A DNA stretch of 18,209 nt. Origin: Tritrichomonas foetus. Lineage: Eukaryota; Parabasalia; Tritrichomonadida; Tritrichomonadidae. Shown here piece by piece: positions 1 through 7,890 of this stretch; position 1 is the stretch's first letter; every line of letters begins with the position of its first letter. The notes beneath the pieces were generated by a model that saw only the letters and a program-made list of their open reading frames with translations, was not told the DNA's origin and searched no databases. The stretch is from the NCBI GenBank assembly GCA_001839685.1, contig MLAK01001366.1, positions 1 through 18,209 of the forward strand, written 5' to 3'. The translations under genes were made by a program, and so were the position numbers.

Positions 1-9
1 TGGTAGGAC

Positions 10-65
10 AAAGGTTTATGGGATGGTCCCACAAAATCTTTGGGGGGACTACTTTGTAAACCTTT
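10..65. repeat. Short inverted repeat beyond the 3' end of the first gene
   Basis: AAAGGTTTA (10-18) is the exact reverse complement of TAAACCTTT (57-65). A smaller inverted pair, TGGGA/TCCCA, lies between them at 19-31. The element sits just downstream of the minus-strand gene ending at 82, so it could fold in that gene's 3' UTR. At 9 bp per arm with a 38-base loop it could also be chance in AT-rich DNA. Confidence 0.35.
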
Positions 66-81
66 CATATAGGAGGTAAAC

Positions 82-786
82 TTAATATACAGTTTGCTTA
101 TATAACCCGTGTGCTGTTCCGAGTCTTGGAATTCGAACTCGTGGGGCCATTTCTTTTCCATATTCATCTTTTTCAACAGAATAACCACTTACAGGACCAA
201 GCATTTCTGTGACACCTGGAAAATAGATTTGTCTCGTTGGAATAAGTAAAGATGGCTCCGCACCTAAAGAATATCTTGTTCTCCTTGACCTTTTATTTGT
301 GTTGCTATTCATTAAACGATTATAAATTGAAACCAAATTTTGATCATTTCTAATTCGTCTCATTAGTTTTTTTGATGGGTGATGTCGATTATTCATTCCT
401 AATCTGAGATTTGGCCTTCGTTGAACGATATTTCTTCTCTGGAAATTAGCTGGAAAATATTGTTTCCTATTGTTTATTCCTTGAGTATAGGCGTTTCCTA
501 AATTTTGCCCAATCATCATTTGAGGATTATATGGTCTTTCTGTCTGGAAGTGATATTTTTTCTGTAAATTTGGATCACTTCCCTTTATTATTCTTAAGTA
601 TTCGTATGAATCATCTTTTGTTTTGATTTTTAATAATTTTTGTTTAATCATTGTTTCAATGTCTTTCTGGCGTGCTTCTTTTTCTAAATAATGATGTATT
701 TTATCCGATAAAATATTTCCTTTTGTTAGATCATGAATATCCATTCTTTTTGAACATGAGAGTGCCCATAAAATCAAAAGCATCAT
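82..786 (-). CDS. Hypothetical small basic protein with signal-like N-terminus
   Basis: The frame is open for 234 codons from the ATG at 786 to TAA at 82. The frame extends three codons further to a GTG at 795, but ATG is the sensible start in a eukaryote. The first residues, MMLLILWALSCSKR, are hydrophobic and then basic, like a signal peptide or short anchor. The rest is rich in Arg, Lys, Asn and Gln, with basic patches (RRNIVQRRPNLR, HHPSKKLMRRIR, KRSRRTR), and has no further membrane segment. I do not recognise the family. If the signal peptide is real, the product is a secreted or vesicular basic protein; otherwise a nucleic-acid-binding role is possible. It is divergent to the gene at 1367. 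Confidence 0.6.
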   Translation of the reverse strand: MMLLILWALSCSKRMDIHDLTKGNILSDKIHHYLEKEARQKDIETMIKQKLLKIKTKDDSYEYLRIIKGSDPNLQKKYHFQTERPYNPQMMIGQNLGNAYTQGINNRKQYFPANFQRRNIVQRRPNLRLGMNNRHHPSKKLMRRIRNDQNLVSIYNRLMNSNTNKRSRRTRYSLGAEPSLLIPTRQIYFPGVTEMLGPVSGYSVEKDEYGKEMAPRVRIPRLGTAHGLYKQTVY

Positions 787-1010
787 ATTTTTCACTTTGA
801 ATACTTTACTGAATTAGAGGTTTCGGATCTATCCAACTACTAGCTTATGAAGAATTAAGTATTGCTTTTTTCTCTTTGTTGAAAACAATAAAAATAAGAA
901 AATTGAAGATCATATCATTTTGTGAGGAAATTAAGAATAATTTATAAATATGGTAACTCATTCTTGTGTCTCATTTTATATCATTTCAAGAATCGTAATA
1001 TAGATATTCC

Positions 1011-1028
1011 ATGTACGATATCGTACAT
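1011..1028. promoter_or_regulatory. Perfect 18-bp palindrome with paired ACGAT sites
   Basis: ATGTACGATATCGTACAT is its own reverse complement. It places two TACGAT half-sites head to head, about 340 bp upstream of the ATG at 1367 and 225 bp upstream of the ATG at 786. From memory, ACGAT-containing elements (TAACGATA type) are bound by Myb proteins in Trichomonas vaginalis. Binding here is inference; the palindrome is seen directly. Confidence 0.45.
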
Positions 1029-1271
1029 ATGATGAATCAAAAAATAAATTTCAAAAAGAATATTATCTAATATATTGATGGGATTCTCCATTGGAGAGTG
1101 ATATTGAGGAATATAATTATTCAACTTCACTCTGATAAATGATTTGTACTTGCATAAGTAATGATTCAGTTTTCTATGTTTATGTGACCTGGCTCATTGA
1201 AAGAAGGTACATTTGAAAACAGAAAAAGTTCAAGTATTGAATTATTTATTACACTTCATAGAATTGAATAC

Positions 1272-1289
1272 TACGATAAGTACGATAAG
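1272..1289 (+). promoter_or_regulatory. Tandem TACGATAAG pair
   Basis: TACGATAAG occurs twice without spacing (1272-1280 and 1281-1289), 78 bp before the ATG at 1367. Together with the palindrome at 1011-1028 this gives four TACGAT half-sites upstream of one gene. Likely Myb-type regulatory sites, by analogy with known trichomonad elements. Confidence 0.4.
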
Positions 1290-1343
1290 ATCTCATCCGT
1301 ACTATTGTTATTGATAAATTCGCTTCTCAAAAAATCAATTAGC

Positions 1344-1351
1344 GACGGTTA
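1344..1351 (+). promoter_or_regulatory. CGGTTA core-promoter-like box before 1367
   Basis: GACGGTTA ends 15 bases before the ATG, where trichomonad core elements lie because 5' UTRs are very short. The same CGGTTA core precedes eL36 (twice) and the RRM gene. CGGTTA is the complement of TAACCG and fits a Myb YAACNG site. Confidence 0.4.
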
Positions 1352-1366
1352 CACTTAACTTCTCGA

Positions 1367-2080
1367 ATGAGATCCTTATTCAACAAAATCACTCAATTCC
1401 CAGAATATCACAACATGGACGGCGCCCTCGAGGACGCCCTTCGTGCTCAAGTAAAAGAAAAGGCCGAATTCGACGCTGCTCAAGGCCAAGCATATTCTGA
1501 ATTCTCACGTAAACAAACCAACGAATCCGTTAGTGAAGTTCTTTTCAAAATCGATGAACAATTAAAGTCTGTTCAAGATGCACAAAAGGCTTCAAACGAG
1601 GCACTTCCAAAAGTAAGATCCGAATTAACCAGACTTCGCCCATTAAACGACGAAATAAGAAATAAGAAGAAGAATCGTGATGCTATCAAGACACGTTCTG
1701 AGAAAAGCGCAAAGGCTGCCGATAGAGCTGAAGCTAAGCTTGAAACATTGAGAGTGAAGAATCCATCATCACCAGATTTCACAAGAGCTCAGGATGATTA
1801 CGACCAATGCCTCAGACAGAAGCAAGCAGACATTACAGCCCTCGAAGAGCGCGAAGCTGTCCTTGTAACAGAAACAAAAGAATATAAGAAGGAACTTTTC
1901 AAAGTCGTAATTGCTGCTCTTGGTCAATTCGTAAGCGCTAAGCAACAATCAGCAGCATCTCTCGTCTCTATCGGCGATCAAATCAGTGAATTGGGTGGTC
2001 AAATCCCACCATACGATGATCCATCAATCGAAGTTCTTCAAACACAACTCCAAGCTTATCGTAGCGAACCATTGGAATAA
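1367..2080 (+). CDS. BAR-like coiled-coil protein
   Basis: The 237-residue product is almost entirely charged amphipathic helix, with long heptad-like stretches from about residue 30 to 185. The last long helix ends KELFKVVIAALGQFVSAKQQ, followed by a short Pro-containing tail (GGQIPPYDDPSIEV). This three-helix layout and the F...Q pattern near the C-terminus resemble BAR-domain proteins that bind and curve membranes, but I see no signature that proves it. Codons are unusually rich in C at third positions (GGC, CTC, TTC, AAC) compared with neighbours such as the gene at 3452, which suggests strong expression. The start is the first in-frame ATG, right after a GACGGTTA box. The stop is TAAATTT, so the trichomonad UAAA signal overlaps it. 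It is convergent with the phosphatase gene. Confidence 0.65.
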   Translation: MRSLFNKITQFPEYHNMDGALEDALRAQVKEKAEFDAAQGQAYSEFSRKQTNESVSEVLFKIDEQLKSVQDAQKASNEALPKVRSELTRLRPLNDEIRNKKKNRDAIKTRSEKSAKAADRAEAKLETLRVKNPSSPDFTRAQDDYDQCLRQKQADITALEEREAVLVTETKEYKKELFKVVIAALGQFVSAKQQSAASLVSIGDQISELGGQIPPYDDPSIEVLQTQLQAYRSEPLE

Positions 2081-2171
2081 ATTTAACCTAAAAATAATTA
2101 TAAGGTTTATAACTTGACCATTTCTTTCTTTTTTATTTTTCCTTTTCTTCTTACACATTTAATTTTCGTTT

Positions 2172-2419
2172 CTAATGACCTTGTTGTGATTTATAAATGA
2201 ACTTGTTGTGTTTTTATAAATGAACATGTTTTGTTTTATAAATGAACATGTTTTGTTTTATAAATGAACATGTTTTGTTTTATAAATGAGCTTGTTTTGT
2301 TTTATAAATGAACTTGTTTTGTTTTATAAATGAACTTGTTTTGTTTTATAAATGAAATTGTTTTGTTTTTGTTAAATGAACTTGTTTTGTTTTATAAATG
2401 AACATGTTGTTGTTGTTTG
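2172..2419. repeat. 22-bp tandem repeat array between convergent genes
   Basis: About ten copies of a 22-bp unit with core TAAATGAACTTGTTTTG start at 2193, 2216, 2238, 2260, 2282, 2304, 2326, 2348, about 2371 and 2394. A degenerate copy begins near 2172. The central six are nearly identical and differ mainly at ACTTG/ACATG/GCTTG; the ends are more diverged and show 23-bp spacing. The period is not a multiple of three, so it is unlikely to be coding. It begins about 90 bp after the stop of the BAR-like gene and ends 130 bp before the stop of the phosphatase gene. It may be a minisatellite in overlapping 3' UTRs. Confidence 0.9.
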
Positions 2420-2550
2420 GTATTTTTTGTCATCAGTGATTTTGATATGATCTGATTCAAGAATGCTTTTAAACAAAAAAGAAGAAAGTTAGTATATTTA
2501 GATTTTATATAAAAACTGCAAACAACAAAACAAGAATCGTATCAATACAT

Positions 2551-3213
2551 TCATTCCAACTTGTGCTTTGCCAAAACAGTTCTAACATCTTCTGCATCGA
2601 TAAGTTTGCTTAGAAGAGGTCCAACAACTGTATCTAATTGCTTATCTTTCTTTTCACCGATCCAAGTACTGATTAAAATCGCATTCGATCTGTGCAAAGA
2701 AAATGAAAATTCGGAATTGTCAACAATAACAATTGAACTAAGTGGACGGTTAAACAATGAGAGATCTTTAATGAACAACCCATTAGAAATAGTGCAATGT
2801 TGTCTGTAAAATCTTCTCGACGGTGGAATCCATGGTGCAATCACGTCGAGCACTGAATCTGCATATTCTTTGACAGAAGCTGTAAATATAACCACTTCAA
2901 ATTTCTCTTTTACGAATTCCAAAAAATATTCAATACCTGGCCTTTTCAAAACATAACTGGAATATCGGTTTTCACCAACTTTGAACTTAGCGATAAAATC
3001 GTAATTGCATACTGGATAAAAAGATGAATGGACTAGCGTTTCATCAAGATCTAGAACTAATGTCTTTTTCCCGGGAATTGGCGGTCCGAGATCTATTTTC
3101 TGTGGCTTTGTCGATTGACTGAAGTAAAAACAGCAGCATATTTTTTTAAGGATCGATATCAAATTGGTTCGAAATCCAACTTTTGCTGTGTGTGCAACGA
3201 TTGCATCACTCAT
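2551..3213 (-). CDS. SCP/CTDSP-type FCP1-homology protein phosphatase
   Basis: This 220-residue protein matches the NLI-interacting/FCP1-homology (HAD) phosphatase family along its catalytic part. Motif I is LDLDETLVH with the nucleophile D55, D57 and T59. The segment YVLKRPGIEYFLEF follows, then VVIFTAS with T111 (motif II). FIKDLS places the conserved Lys at 149, and VIVDNS carries D165-N166 (motif III). Small CTD phosphatases of this kind remove phosphate from RNA polymerase II tails or other Ser/Thr sites. The first 45 residues hold a KKICCCFYF stretch (Cys 26-28), which could be lipid-modified for membrane attachment as in some SCP/Dullard-type enzymes; that is inference. The start is a clear ATG after an AT-rich leader. 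It is divergent to the gene at 3452 across 238 bp. All catalytic residues are present. Confidence 0.9.
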   Translation of the reverse strand: MSDAIVAHTAKVGFRTNLISILKKICCCFYFSQSTKPQKIDLGPPIPGKKTLVLDLDETLVHSSFYPVCNYDFIAKFKVGENRYSSYVLKRPGIEYFLEFVKEKFEVVIFTASVKEYADSVLDVIAPWIPPSRRFYRQHCTISNGLFIKDLSLFNRPLSSIVIVDNSEFSFSLHRSNAILISTWIGEKKDKQLDTVVGPLLSKLIDAEDVRTVLAKHKLE

Positions 3214-3284
3214 TTTTAAAAATTCGAATTTTTCCTGATAATTGTACGTTAAGCAACGACTTTCGCTTTTCTGTTAATAAAAAT

Positions 3285-3429
3285 TTTGTTAACCCCTTAG
3301 ATCAAGTGATAATGATTATATCGTGAACGTTTTAAGGTCAAATAAATAGTCAAATTACCAACAAGTGTTCATTGGGTATCCTTTAATAAATTCTTTGTTA
3401 ACCATTCGGGTAATAAATTCTTTGTTAAC
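3285..3429. repeat. Three TTTGTTAAC boxes, two inside a 27-bp tandem duplication
   Basis: TTTGTTAAC occurs at 3285-3293, 3394-3402 and 3421-3429 in the shared spacer of the divergent pair. The last two belong to an imperfect tandem duplication of period 27, with a 19-bp identical core TAATAAATTCTTTGTTAAC at 3384-3402 and 3411-3429. They lie 23-68 bp before the ATG at 3452, so they may be promoter elements or a recent local duplication. Confidence 0.5.
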
Positions 3430-3451
3430 TAAAAAACTGGAATTATACAGA

Positions 3452-5674
3452 ATGGAAAATGATGATTTACATGAATTAAAAGAAACTTATTCATTCAACG
3501 AAAAAGATTTAAAACGAGTTTTTACATGTGAAGGTGATGAAACATTTCAGAAATACCAAGCTTTAGTCAAAATCCACAATTTATATATTTTCCGAAAAAT
3601 GTATGAACAAAAACTAGAATTCCCTCCTAATTTTATTACGTTCAATTATAAAATAATAATGACAGCTGAGAAAAAGCCAATTGAAAATTTAAATCAGATG
3701 TTAGATAAATCACATTTTAATCAAGAACAGGACCTAACTACATTAATAACAAAAGCGATTCCTGATAATAACTGGATTCTAGATTATTTTATAATTTCAT
3801 CTTTTCCTTCTATTTTTGGTCATTTTTGTTCAAAAGAATATTGTAAATATGCCTATAATTTTATGACAATTTATATTAATGATGTACTGACTCCGAAACT
3901 TGTTGGAACTTTTTTATTGCATTCATTTGTATTTAGAGAAAGATTATTAATTCGATTTTTTCATCACTTGGATTCGGATTCGGACTATTCTGAATCTTCT
4001 CTCAAATATTTATTTTTTGAAGTGCTATCAGCAAATATATCTTATTTAAATAAGTACCAAATCCGAATAGTCAATTTACTTCGCCAAACAAATGAAGATT
4101 CTGCAATTTTAGCTGTTTTTGATTATTTTTTATATCATTTGATTGAAAATTGGCAGTATTCGCCTTATTTTGCACTTACAAACACAATTTATCAGTTTTC
4201 TCCAAATAAAATAGATCAACATCAAAAAAATTATCACAAAAATTATAAAAATATTCTATTACAAAGTTTACAATCTTCAACAAAGGAATTTAAATTGAAA
4301 ATAATGGATTTTTTTAGTGACAATATTTACGAGAAGATGCCAAAAATCAGTGAAATCATATTTTTTAATGGAACAAGATTTGCAGTAACATGTATTGATA
4401 TATGCTTAGCTAATATTATTGATCCACTGTCTAAAAATAAGACGTTTGATGTGAAAATTGATGATGGTTTTGTAATTTTAACAAAATTGAATCACATTAT
4501 TAATTCTCGACTTGAATTTCCTGTCCAACCTAATCCTTCGACATGCACGGATGAAATGCTATTTAAATATCGAAAACAAGTTCATAAATTTTTATATGAA
4601 AGATCAGGTGGATTAAAAGTTGTGAAAAATATGACGAAATCAATAGAAGAAATCATTCCTCTTGTCGTTTCATCTTATGGAGATAAATTATATGAAATAA
4701 AAACCAAAATTCTTCGAGAAAGTAAAGAAGATACTACAAATGAAATACAACCTGCTGATGAATGCATTAACCAACGTTGTAACTTTGTGCTTTTGTTTAT
4801 TAAAAATTTAACCAGCCCTGCTATTGCCATCTTTTTAAATAAAATATTAAATGGTTTTCCAGAACCACTTAAAAATGATGTTTTCAATCATTTGTTATCT
4901 TTTTCTAAAACAAACCAAACAATTGGGCAAACGATGATTCAAACAGCAGAAAAAATTATCAATAATTGGAAAATTATTTATTCGCAACAAACTGGCCAGC
5001 AAACTTCGCCATCTTCTTTAAAAATGTTTTTATTCGACATGGAAATGTTTTCTTATTCAATTGATTCCTTAACATCATCCCTTATATATGAAAAATTATC
5101 AAATATTCCATTTCCTATTCAAGATCTTGATGGAGATGAATTTAATCGAAAAAACCGAGTTATTGATATTGTGAATTCTAATTCTACACGAATTCCATTT
5201 TTATCAACTAATTTAGAAAGATCTATTGAAGATCCTTATGTTTCTCTATGTTTAGAAACTATGCCTGATTTACAACATCTTTTTGTTTTTTTAGAAAAAT
5301 CATTTTTGAATGAGTTTGAACATCACATTGAGCAATTCAATTTTGGCAAAAAATTGAATGTCTTTTTAGAAGTTGAAAAAAGATTGAATCCAATCATTAC
5401 ACAATCTTATCTATCAAATGATACAATTCAAATGTTGATGACAGCATTATTTAAAGGAAATGATCCTATCTTTTTCAGAATGAATTTGTTGAATGTCATC
5501 AAAATTGTGAAGAAAATGTATAATGATATTGAATGTGAAAATGAAAATGAGAATGAAAATTTCATGAATAAAATTGAATATTTACATTCAATTTTTAACA
5601 AAGATATCATCAATGAAAAGATTACTAATTTACAACGCTGGTTTTCACTTAATATCAAATTTTCTAGATTTTAA
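3452..5674 (+). CDS. Large hypothetical helical protein, family unrecognised
   Basis: I take the ATG at 3452, giving 740 residues (MENDDLHELKETYS...). The frame opens earlier at a GTG (3365), but that stretch is the 27-bp promoter-like duplication and is unlikely to be translated. The protein is rich in Phe, Leu, Ile, Asn and Lys, has no convincing membrane segment, and looks helical throughout. A segment around residues 160-255 (FRERLLIRFFHHL ... NWQYSPYFA) and one around 450-530 (NLTSPAIAIFLNKIL) vaguely recall RasGAP-like or GAPVD1-like helical folds. I found no arginine-finger motif or other proof, so no function is given. Near the C-terminus it carries an Asn/Glu run (ENENENEN). Codons are strongly A/T-ending, so low expression is likely. 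The stop reads TTTTAAAT, again overlapping UAAA. Confidence 0.8.
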   Translation: MENDDLHELKETYSFNEKDLKRVFTCEGDETFQKYQALVKIHNLYIFRKMYEQKLEFPPNFITFNYKIIMTAEKKPIENLNQMLDKSHFNQEQDLTTLITKAIPDNNWILDYFIISSFPSIFGHFCSKEYCKYAYNFMTIYINDVLTPKLVGTFLLHSFVFRERLLIRFFHHLDSDSDYSESSLKYLFFEVLSANISYLNKYQIRIVNLLRQTNEDSAILAVFDYFLYHLIENWQYSPYFALTNTIYQFSPNKIDQHQKNYHKNYKNILLQSLQSSTKEFKLKIMDFFSDNIYEKMPKISEIIFFNGTRFAVTCIDICLANIIDPLSKNKTFDVKIDDGFVILTKLNHIINSRLEFPVQPNPSTCTDEMLFKYRKQVHKFLYERSGGLKVVKNMTKSIEEIIPLVVSSYGDKLYEIKTKILRESKEDTTNEIQPADECINQRCNFVLLFIKNLTSPAIAIFLNKILNGFPEPLKNDVFNHLLSFSKTNQTIGQTMIQTAEKIINNWKIIYSQQTGQQTSPSSLKMFLFDMEMFSYSIDSLTSSLIYEKLSNIPFPIQDLDGDEFNRKNRVIDIVNSNSTRIPFLSTNLERSIEDPYVSLCLETMPDLQHLFVFLEKSFLNEFEHHIEQFNFGKKLNVFLEVEKRLNPIITQSYLSNDTIQMLMTALFKGNDPIFFRMNLLNVIKIVKKMYNDIECENENENENFMNKIEYLHSIFNKDIINEKITNLQRWFSLNIKFSRF

Positions 5675-6060
5675 ATATAAACTGTTTTTTATTCATGTAT
5701 CTGCTTTTCTTGATTAATTTTCTTTATTTCTTTATTTCTAGATTTGTTTTTTATCATAATATATTCGATATTTGTTTTGAGAAGAAAGTTTTAGAAATGA
5801 TTTTAAGCTTTTTAGAAGGTACATAATCTCTCATTTTTGATGAATAAATATACCTAAATCAGGATGATAATTTTTTCCCAACCATTGAGAAATTCCATTT
5901 GATATTCATACCTCTTCCACGAAAAAAAATTGATCTTGTTCCAAACAAATTTTAATAGTATGAATGGTGTTTATTCATATCTCGAATTTAAAAAATCATT
6001 ATATCACCTTTCACCATCAAACCAGAATCATGACATGAATTTGAAAGTATATTTCATCTA
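5675..6060. other. Spacer before the broken discoidin-like gene, with a possible BTB remnant
   Basis: No intact gene is visible. Short translated stretches may be decayed N-terminal BTB sequence of the following pseudogene: KKIDLVPNKF, ending near 5953, then MNGVYSYLEFKKSLYHLSP from the ATG at 5960, in a frame that stops at 6061. These resemble, from memory, the opening of trichomonad BTB proteins, but the match is weak and crosses stops and frames. Confidence 0.3.
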
Positions 6061-6536
6061 ATGAATCAACAATGTTCGGGTAATAGTGCAACACAAAAAT
6101 TGATTGATGTCACATGTTCATCTTACAGATACATCCATCTAGAATTTTTATTTGATTATTCTTCATTGTCTGTTAATAATGGATGGTTCCTCAAAAATGA
6201 AAATAATGGCTATCTCCAAATCTATTTTAAAGATAGAAAGATGAATCTTTCTCATTATTCATTCCATACTCTAATATTATCGAACTTCTTTAATATCTAT
6301 GCTCCTAAAACATGGACAATTGAATATCAAATGAATTAAATCAATGGAATGTTTTAGATTCACGTAAAAATGATTGTTATTTGAATCATTATTATTCATT
6401 TCATTGCAATGAATACCCTAATCGAGGAAATAATTAAAATCAATATATTCGCATTAATCAACTAGGCAAAAATCATGGAGATGTTTATGATTATTATTTG
6501 ATGAGTATTGAATTCTTTGGACAATTAAAAATATAG
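6061..6536 (+). pseudogene. Broken discoidin (F5/8 type C)-like domain gene of the trichomonad BTB family
   Basis: Frame one (6061-6339) reads WFLKNENNGYLQIYFKDRK, then LSHYSFHT and APKTWTIE. Frame two (from about 6339) continues directly with NQWNVLDSRKNDCYL, a TAA at 6435-6437, then NQYIRINQLGKNHGD and IEFFGQLKI, ending in TAG at 6534-6536. The order (W-x-x-NE...FKDRK..., WxxLDSR..., YIRI...G...D...L..IEFFG) is the C-terminal discoidin-like repeat found behind BTB domains in a large trichomonad family, as I recall it. The gene is broken by one frameshift near 6325-6340 and one in-frame stop, and it lacks a recognisable full N-terminal half. It should therefore be inactive. A second remnant, 89% identical over 100 bp, lies at 13785-13884 in the opposite orientation. 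Confidence 0.8.
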
Positions 6537-6822
6537 TAAACATTTAGATAGTAAACCTTCTTCAATCAAAATTTGGACTTCTGAATCTCTAAAGAGAATC
6601 TATTTCTTGATTTACATCAATGTGAATAAAGCATTCCTTAATGAAAAGTATATCTTCATTTGATGATCTGCGATGTTTGCTGGAATTACTTATGAAGCAT
6701 GTTTTTCACAATTAATAAAATATAAATATAAGTTAGCTTAAATTAATCAATAAATAAATTTCTACGAAACATATTTTTAACAATTAATAAAATAGAAATA
6801 GAAATAATAATAATAAAGAAAT
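6537..6822. other. AT-rich spacer, nothing recognised
   Basis: This lies between the discoidin-like pseudogene and the stop of the coiled-coil gene. The phrase CAATTAATAAAATA recurs at about 6710 and 6780 with similar flanks (ACATATTTTTAACAATTAATAAAATA and the like). Beyond this small duplication I see no gene or RNA. Confidence 0.5.
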
Positions 6823-7890
6823 TCATCGATAAGATGCTCGTGGAGTTCTTGGTGGTTGTCTATATGTTTGAACAGCCAAAACAGCAGCAGGTGGAAGTCT
6901 TGATGTTCTCGGTTCATCAAGGGGAGGTAAAGCAAGAGTGTTAAATTCTTGTACAAGAATTGACCTTTTAGGGACAGCTGCTCTCTTTTTCGATTTTGGA
7001 TAATCATTTCGATGATATAAATTCCAAACTTTATCAGAATCACTTGCATCTGCTAATTCACGTTCTAAATTTTGAATGCGTTTTCTTGCAACACTTAAAT
7101 CGAAATTTTTGGCTGCTTCATATTCACCAATTTTGACATTATGTGCTTTTTGAACTTTATCTTTTTCTAATTGATGTCTTCCAAGTGTTTTTTGGAGGAC
7201 CATATTAAAATCATTTTCCCATTGTCTATGTTGAGCTATTGCTTCATCTTCTTGCAATCTATCGGCTATTTTTTCGACAATTCTCATTTCATCATATCTA
7301 TGCGAATTAAACATAAGCACAGCCTGGGTTCGAAGTTGTCGTAACTGTGCTGATGATCTGTTATATCTCCTAGCCCGCTCTGGTGATTCCCATTCACGCG
7401 TGAGATTATCAATTTCTTCATGGTGCCTTGCTTCGAGGGCAATCATCTGTTTTTGAAGTTGTACTCTCATATTCTTTTCTTGTCGTTCGATTGTCTCTTC
7501 GAGACTTGCTAATTCTGCTCGAGCTTGATTTAAGCGATTATTGATTTCTGTCTGTCTATCGTTCATTGCTTTTGTTTTTGCTTCGTCTTTCATAAGTTCT
7601 TTCAATACGTGGATTGAATTGTCGACCGTTTCGGCATCATTGGTTGATCCATTCGACAGCATTTCGTTCTTTTTATCAATCAATTCGTCTAGAAGCGGTC
7701 TTCTCAATTCTCTCGGACAATCGCTGATGTCCTGTCCAGTTAAACTTTTTTCGCGATATCGATCGAGTTCAGTTTCTGGTTCATCAAAACTCTGGCGCTT
7801 TGAGCGACGTGACGTTTTTTTGCGTGGGTTCGTACTTTCTCCTTCTGGAGGGGGAGGGTATGCGCTTTGATAAGAGAAGAGTTCGGACAT
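6823..7890 (-). CDS. Conserved-looking coiled-coil protein with basic N-terminal patch
   Basis: The 355-residue product starts MSELFSYQSAYPPPPEGE and has a basic cluster RKKTSRRSKR (about 23-32) that could be a nuclear-localisation or microtubule-contact patch. A helical-hairpin segment follows (CPRELRRPLLDELIDKKNE, about 58-76, then HVLKELM). This resembles a short motif I associate with many trichomonad coiled-coil proteins and loosely with UVR-type hairpins. Residues about 105-170 and 245-290 are strong coiled coil. The C-terminus is Pro/Arg-rich (LPPLDEPRTSRLPPAAV, RQPPRTPRASYR). This suggests a structural or adaptor protein, possibly cytoskeletal. The start ATG is the first in frame; the stop is TGA. 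It is divergent to the CHD-like gene. The enzyme-like features I looked for are absent, so function stays unknown. Confidence 0.8.
   Translation of the reverse strand: MSELFSYQSAYPPPPEGESTNPRKKTSRRSKRQSFDEPETELDRYREKSLTGQDISDCPRELRRPLLDELIDKKNEMLSNGSTNDAETVDNSIHVLKELMKDEAKTKAMNDRQTEINNRLNQARAELASLEETIERQEKNMRVQLQKQMIALEARHHEEIDNLTREWESPERARRYNRSSAQLRQLRTQAVLMFNSHRYDEMRIVEKIADRLQEDEAIAQHRQWENDFNMVLQKTLGRHQLEKDKVQKAHNVKIGEYEAAKNFDLSVARKRIQNLERELADASDSDKVWNLYHRNDYPKSKKRAAVPKRSILVQEFNTLALPPLDEPRTSRLPPAAVLAVQTYRQPPRTPRASYR

Larger units (their letters stand above)
787..1366. other. Divergent intergenic region, 580 bp
   Basis: No coding remnant is visible. It must hold the promoters of the minus gene starting at 786 and the plus gene starting at 1367. 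It contains a perfect palindrome at 1011-1028, a 9-bp tandem repeat at 1272-1289, a small TCTCCA/TGGAGA inverted pair near 1085-1100, and a GACGGTTA box at 1344-1351. Confidence 0.6.

Noticed and set aside
2561..2809. Plus-strand ORF opposite the phosphatase
   Set aside because: It is the shadow of a well-supported gene with catalytic motifs.
3365..3451. Upstream extension of the 740-residue protein to 3365
   Set aside because: It begins with GTG, encodes the 27-bp promoter-like duplication (LINSLLT twice), and a good ATG follows at 3452.
6777..7049. Minus-strand ORF overlapping the end of the coiled-coil gene
   Set aside because: It overlaps the real gene in another frame and has no family features.
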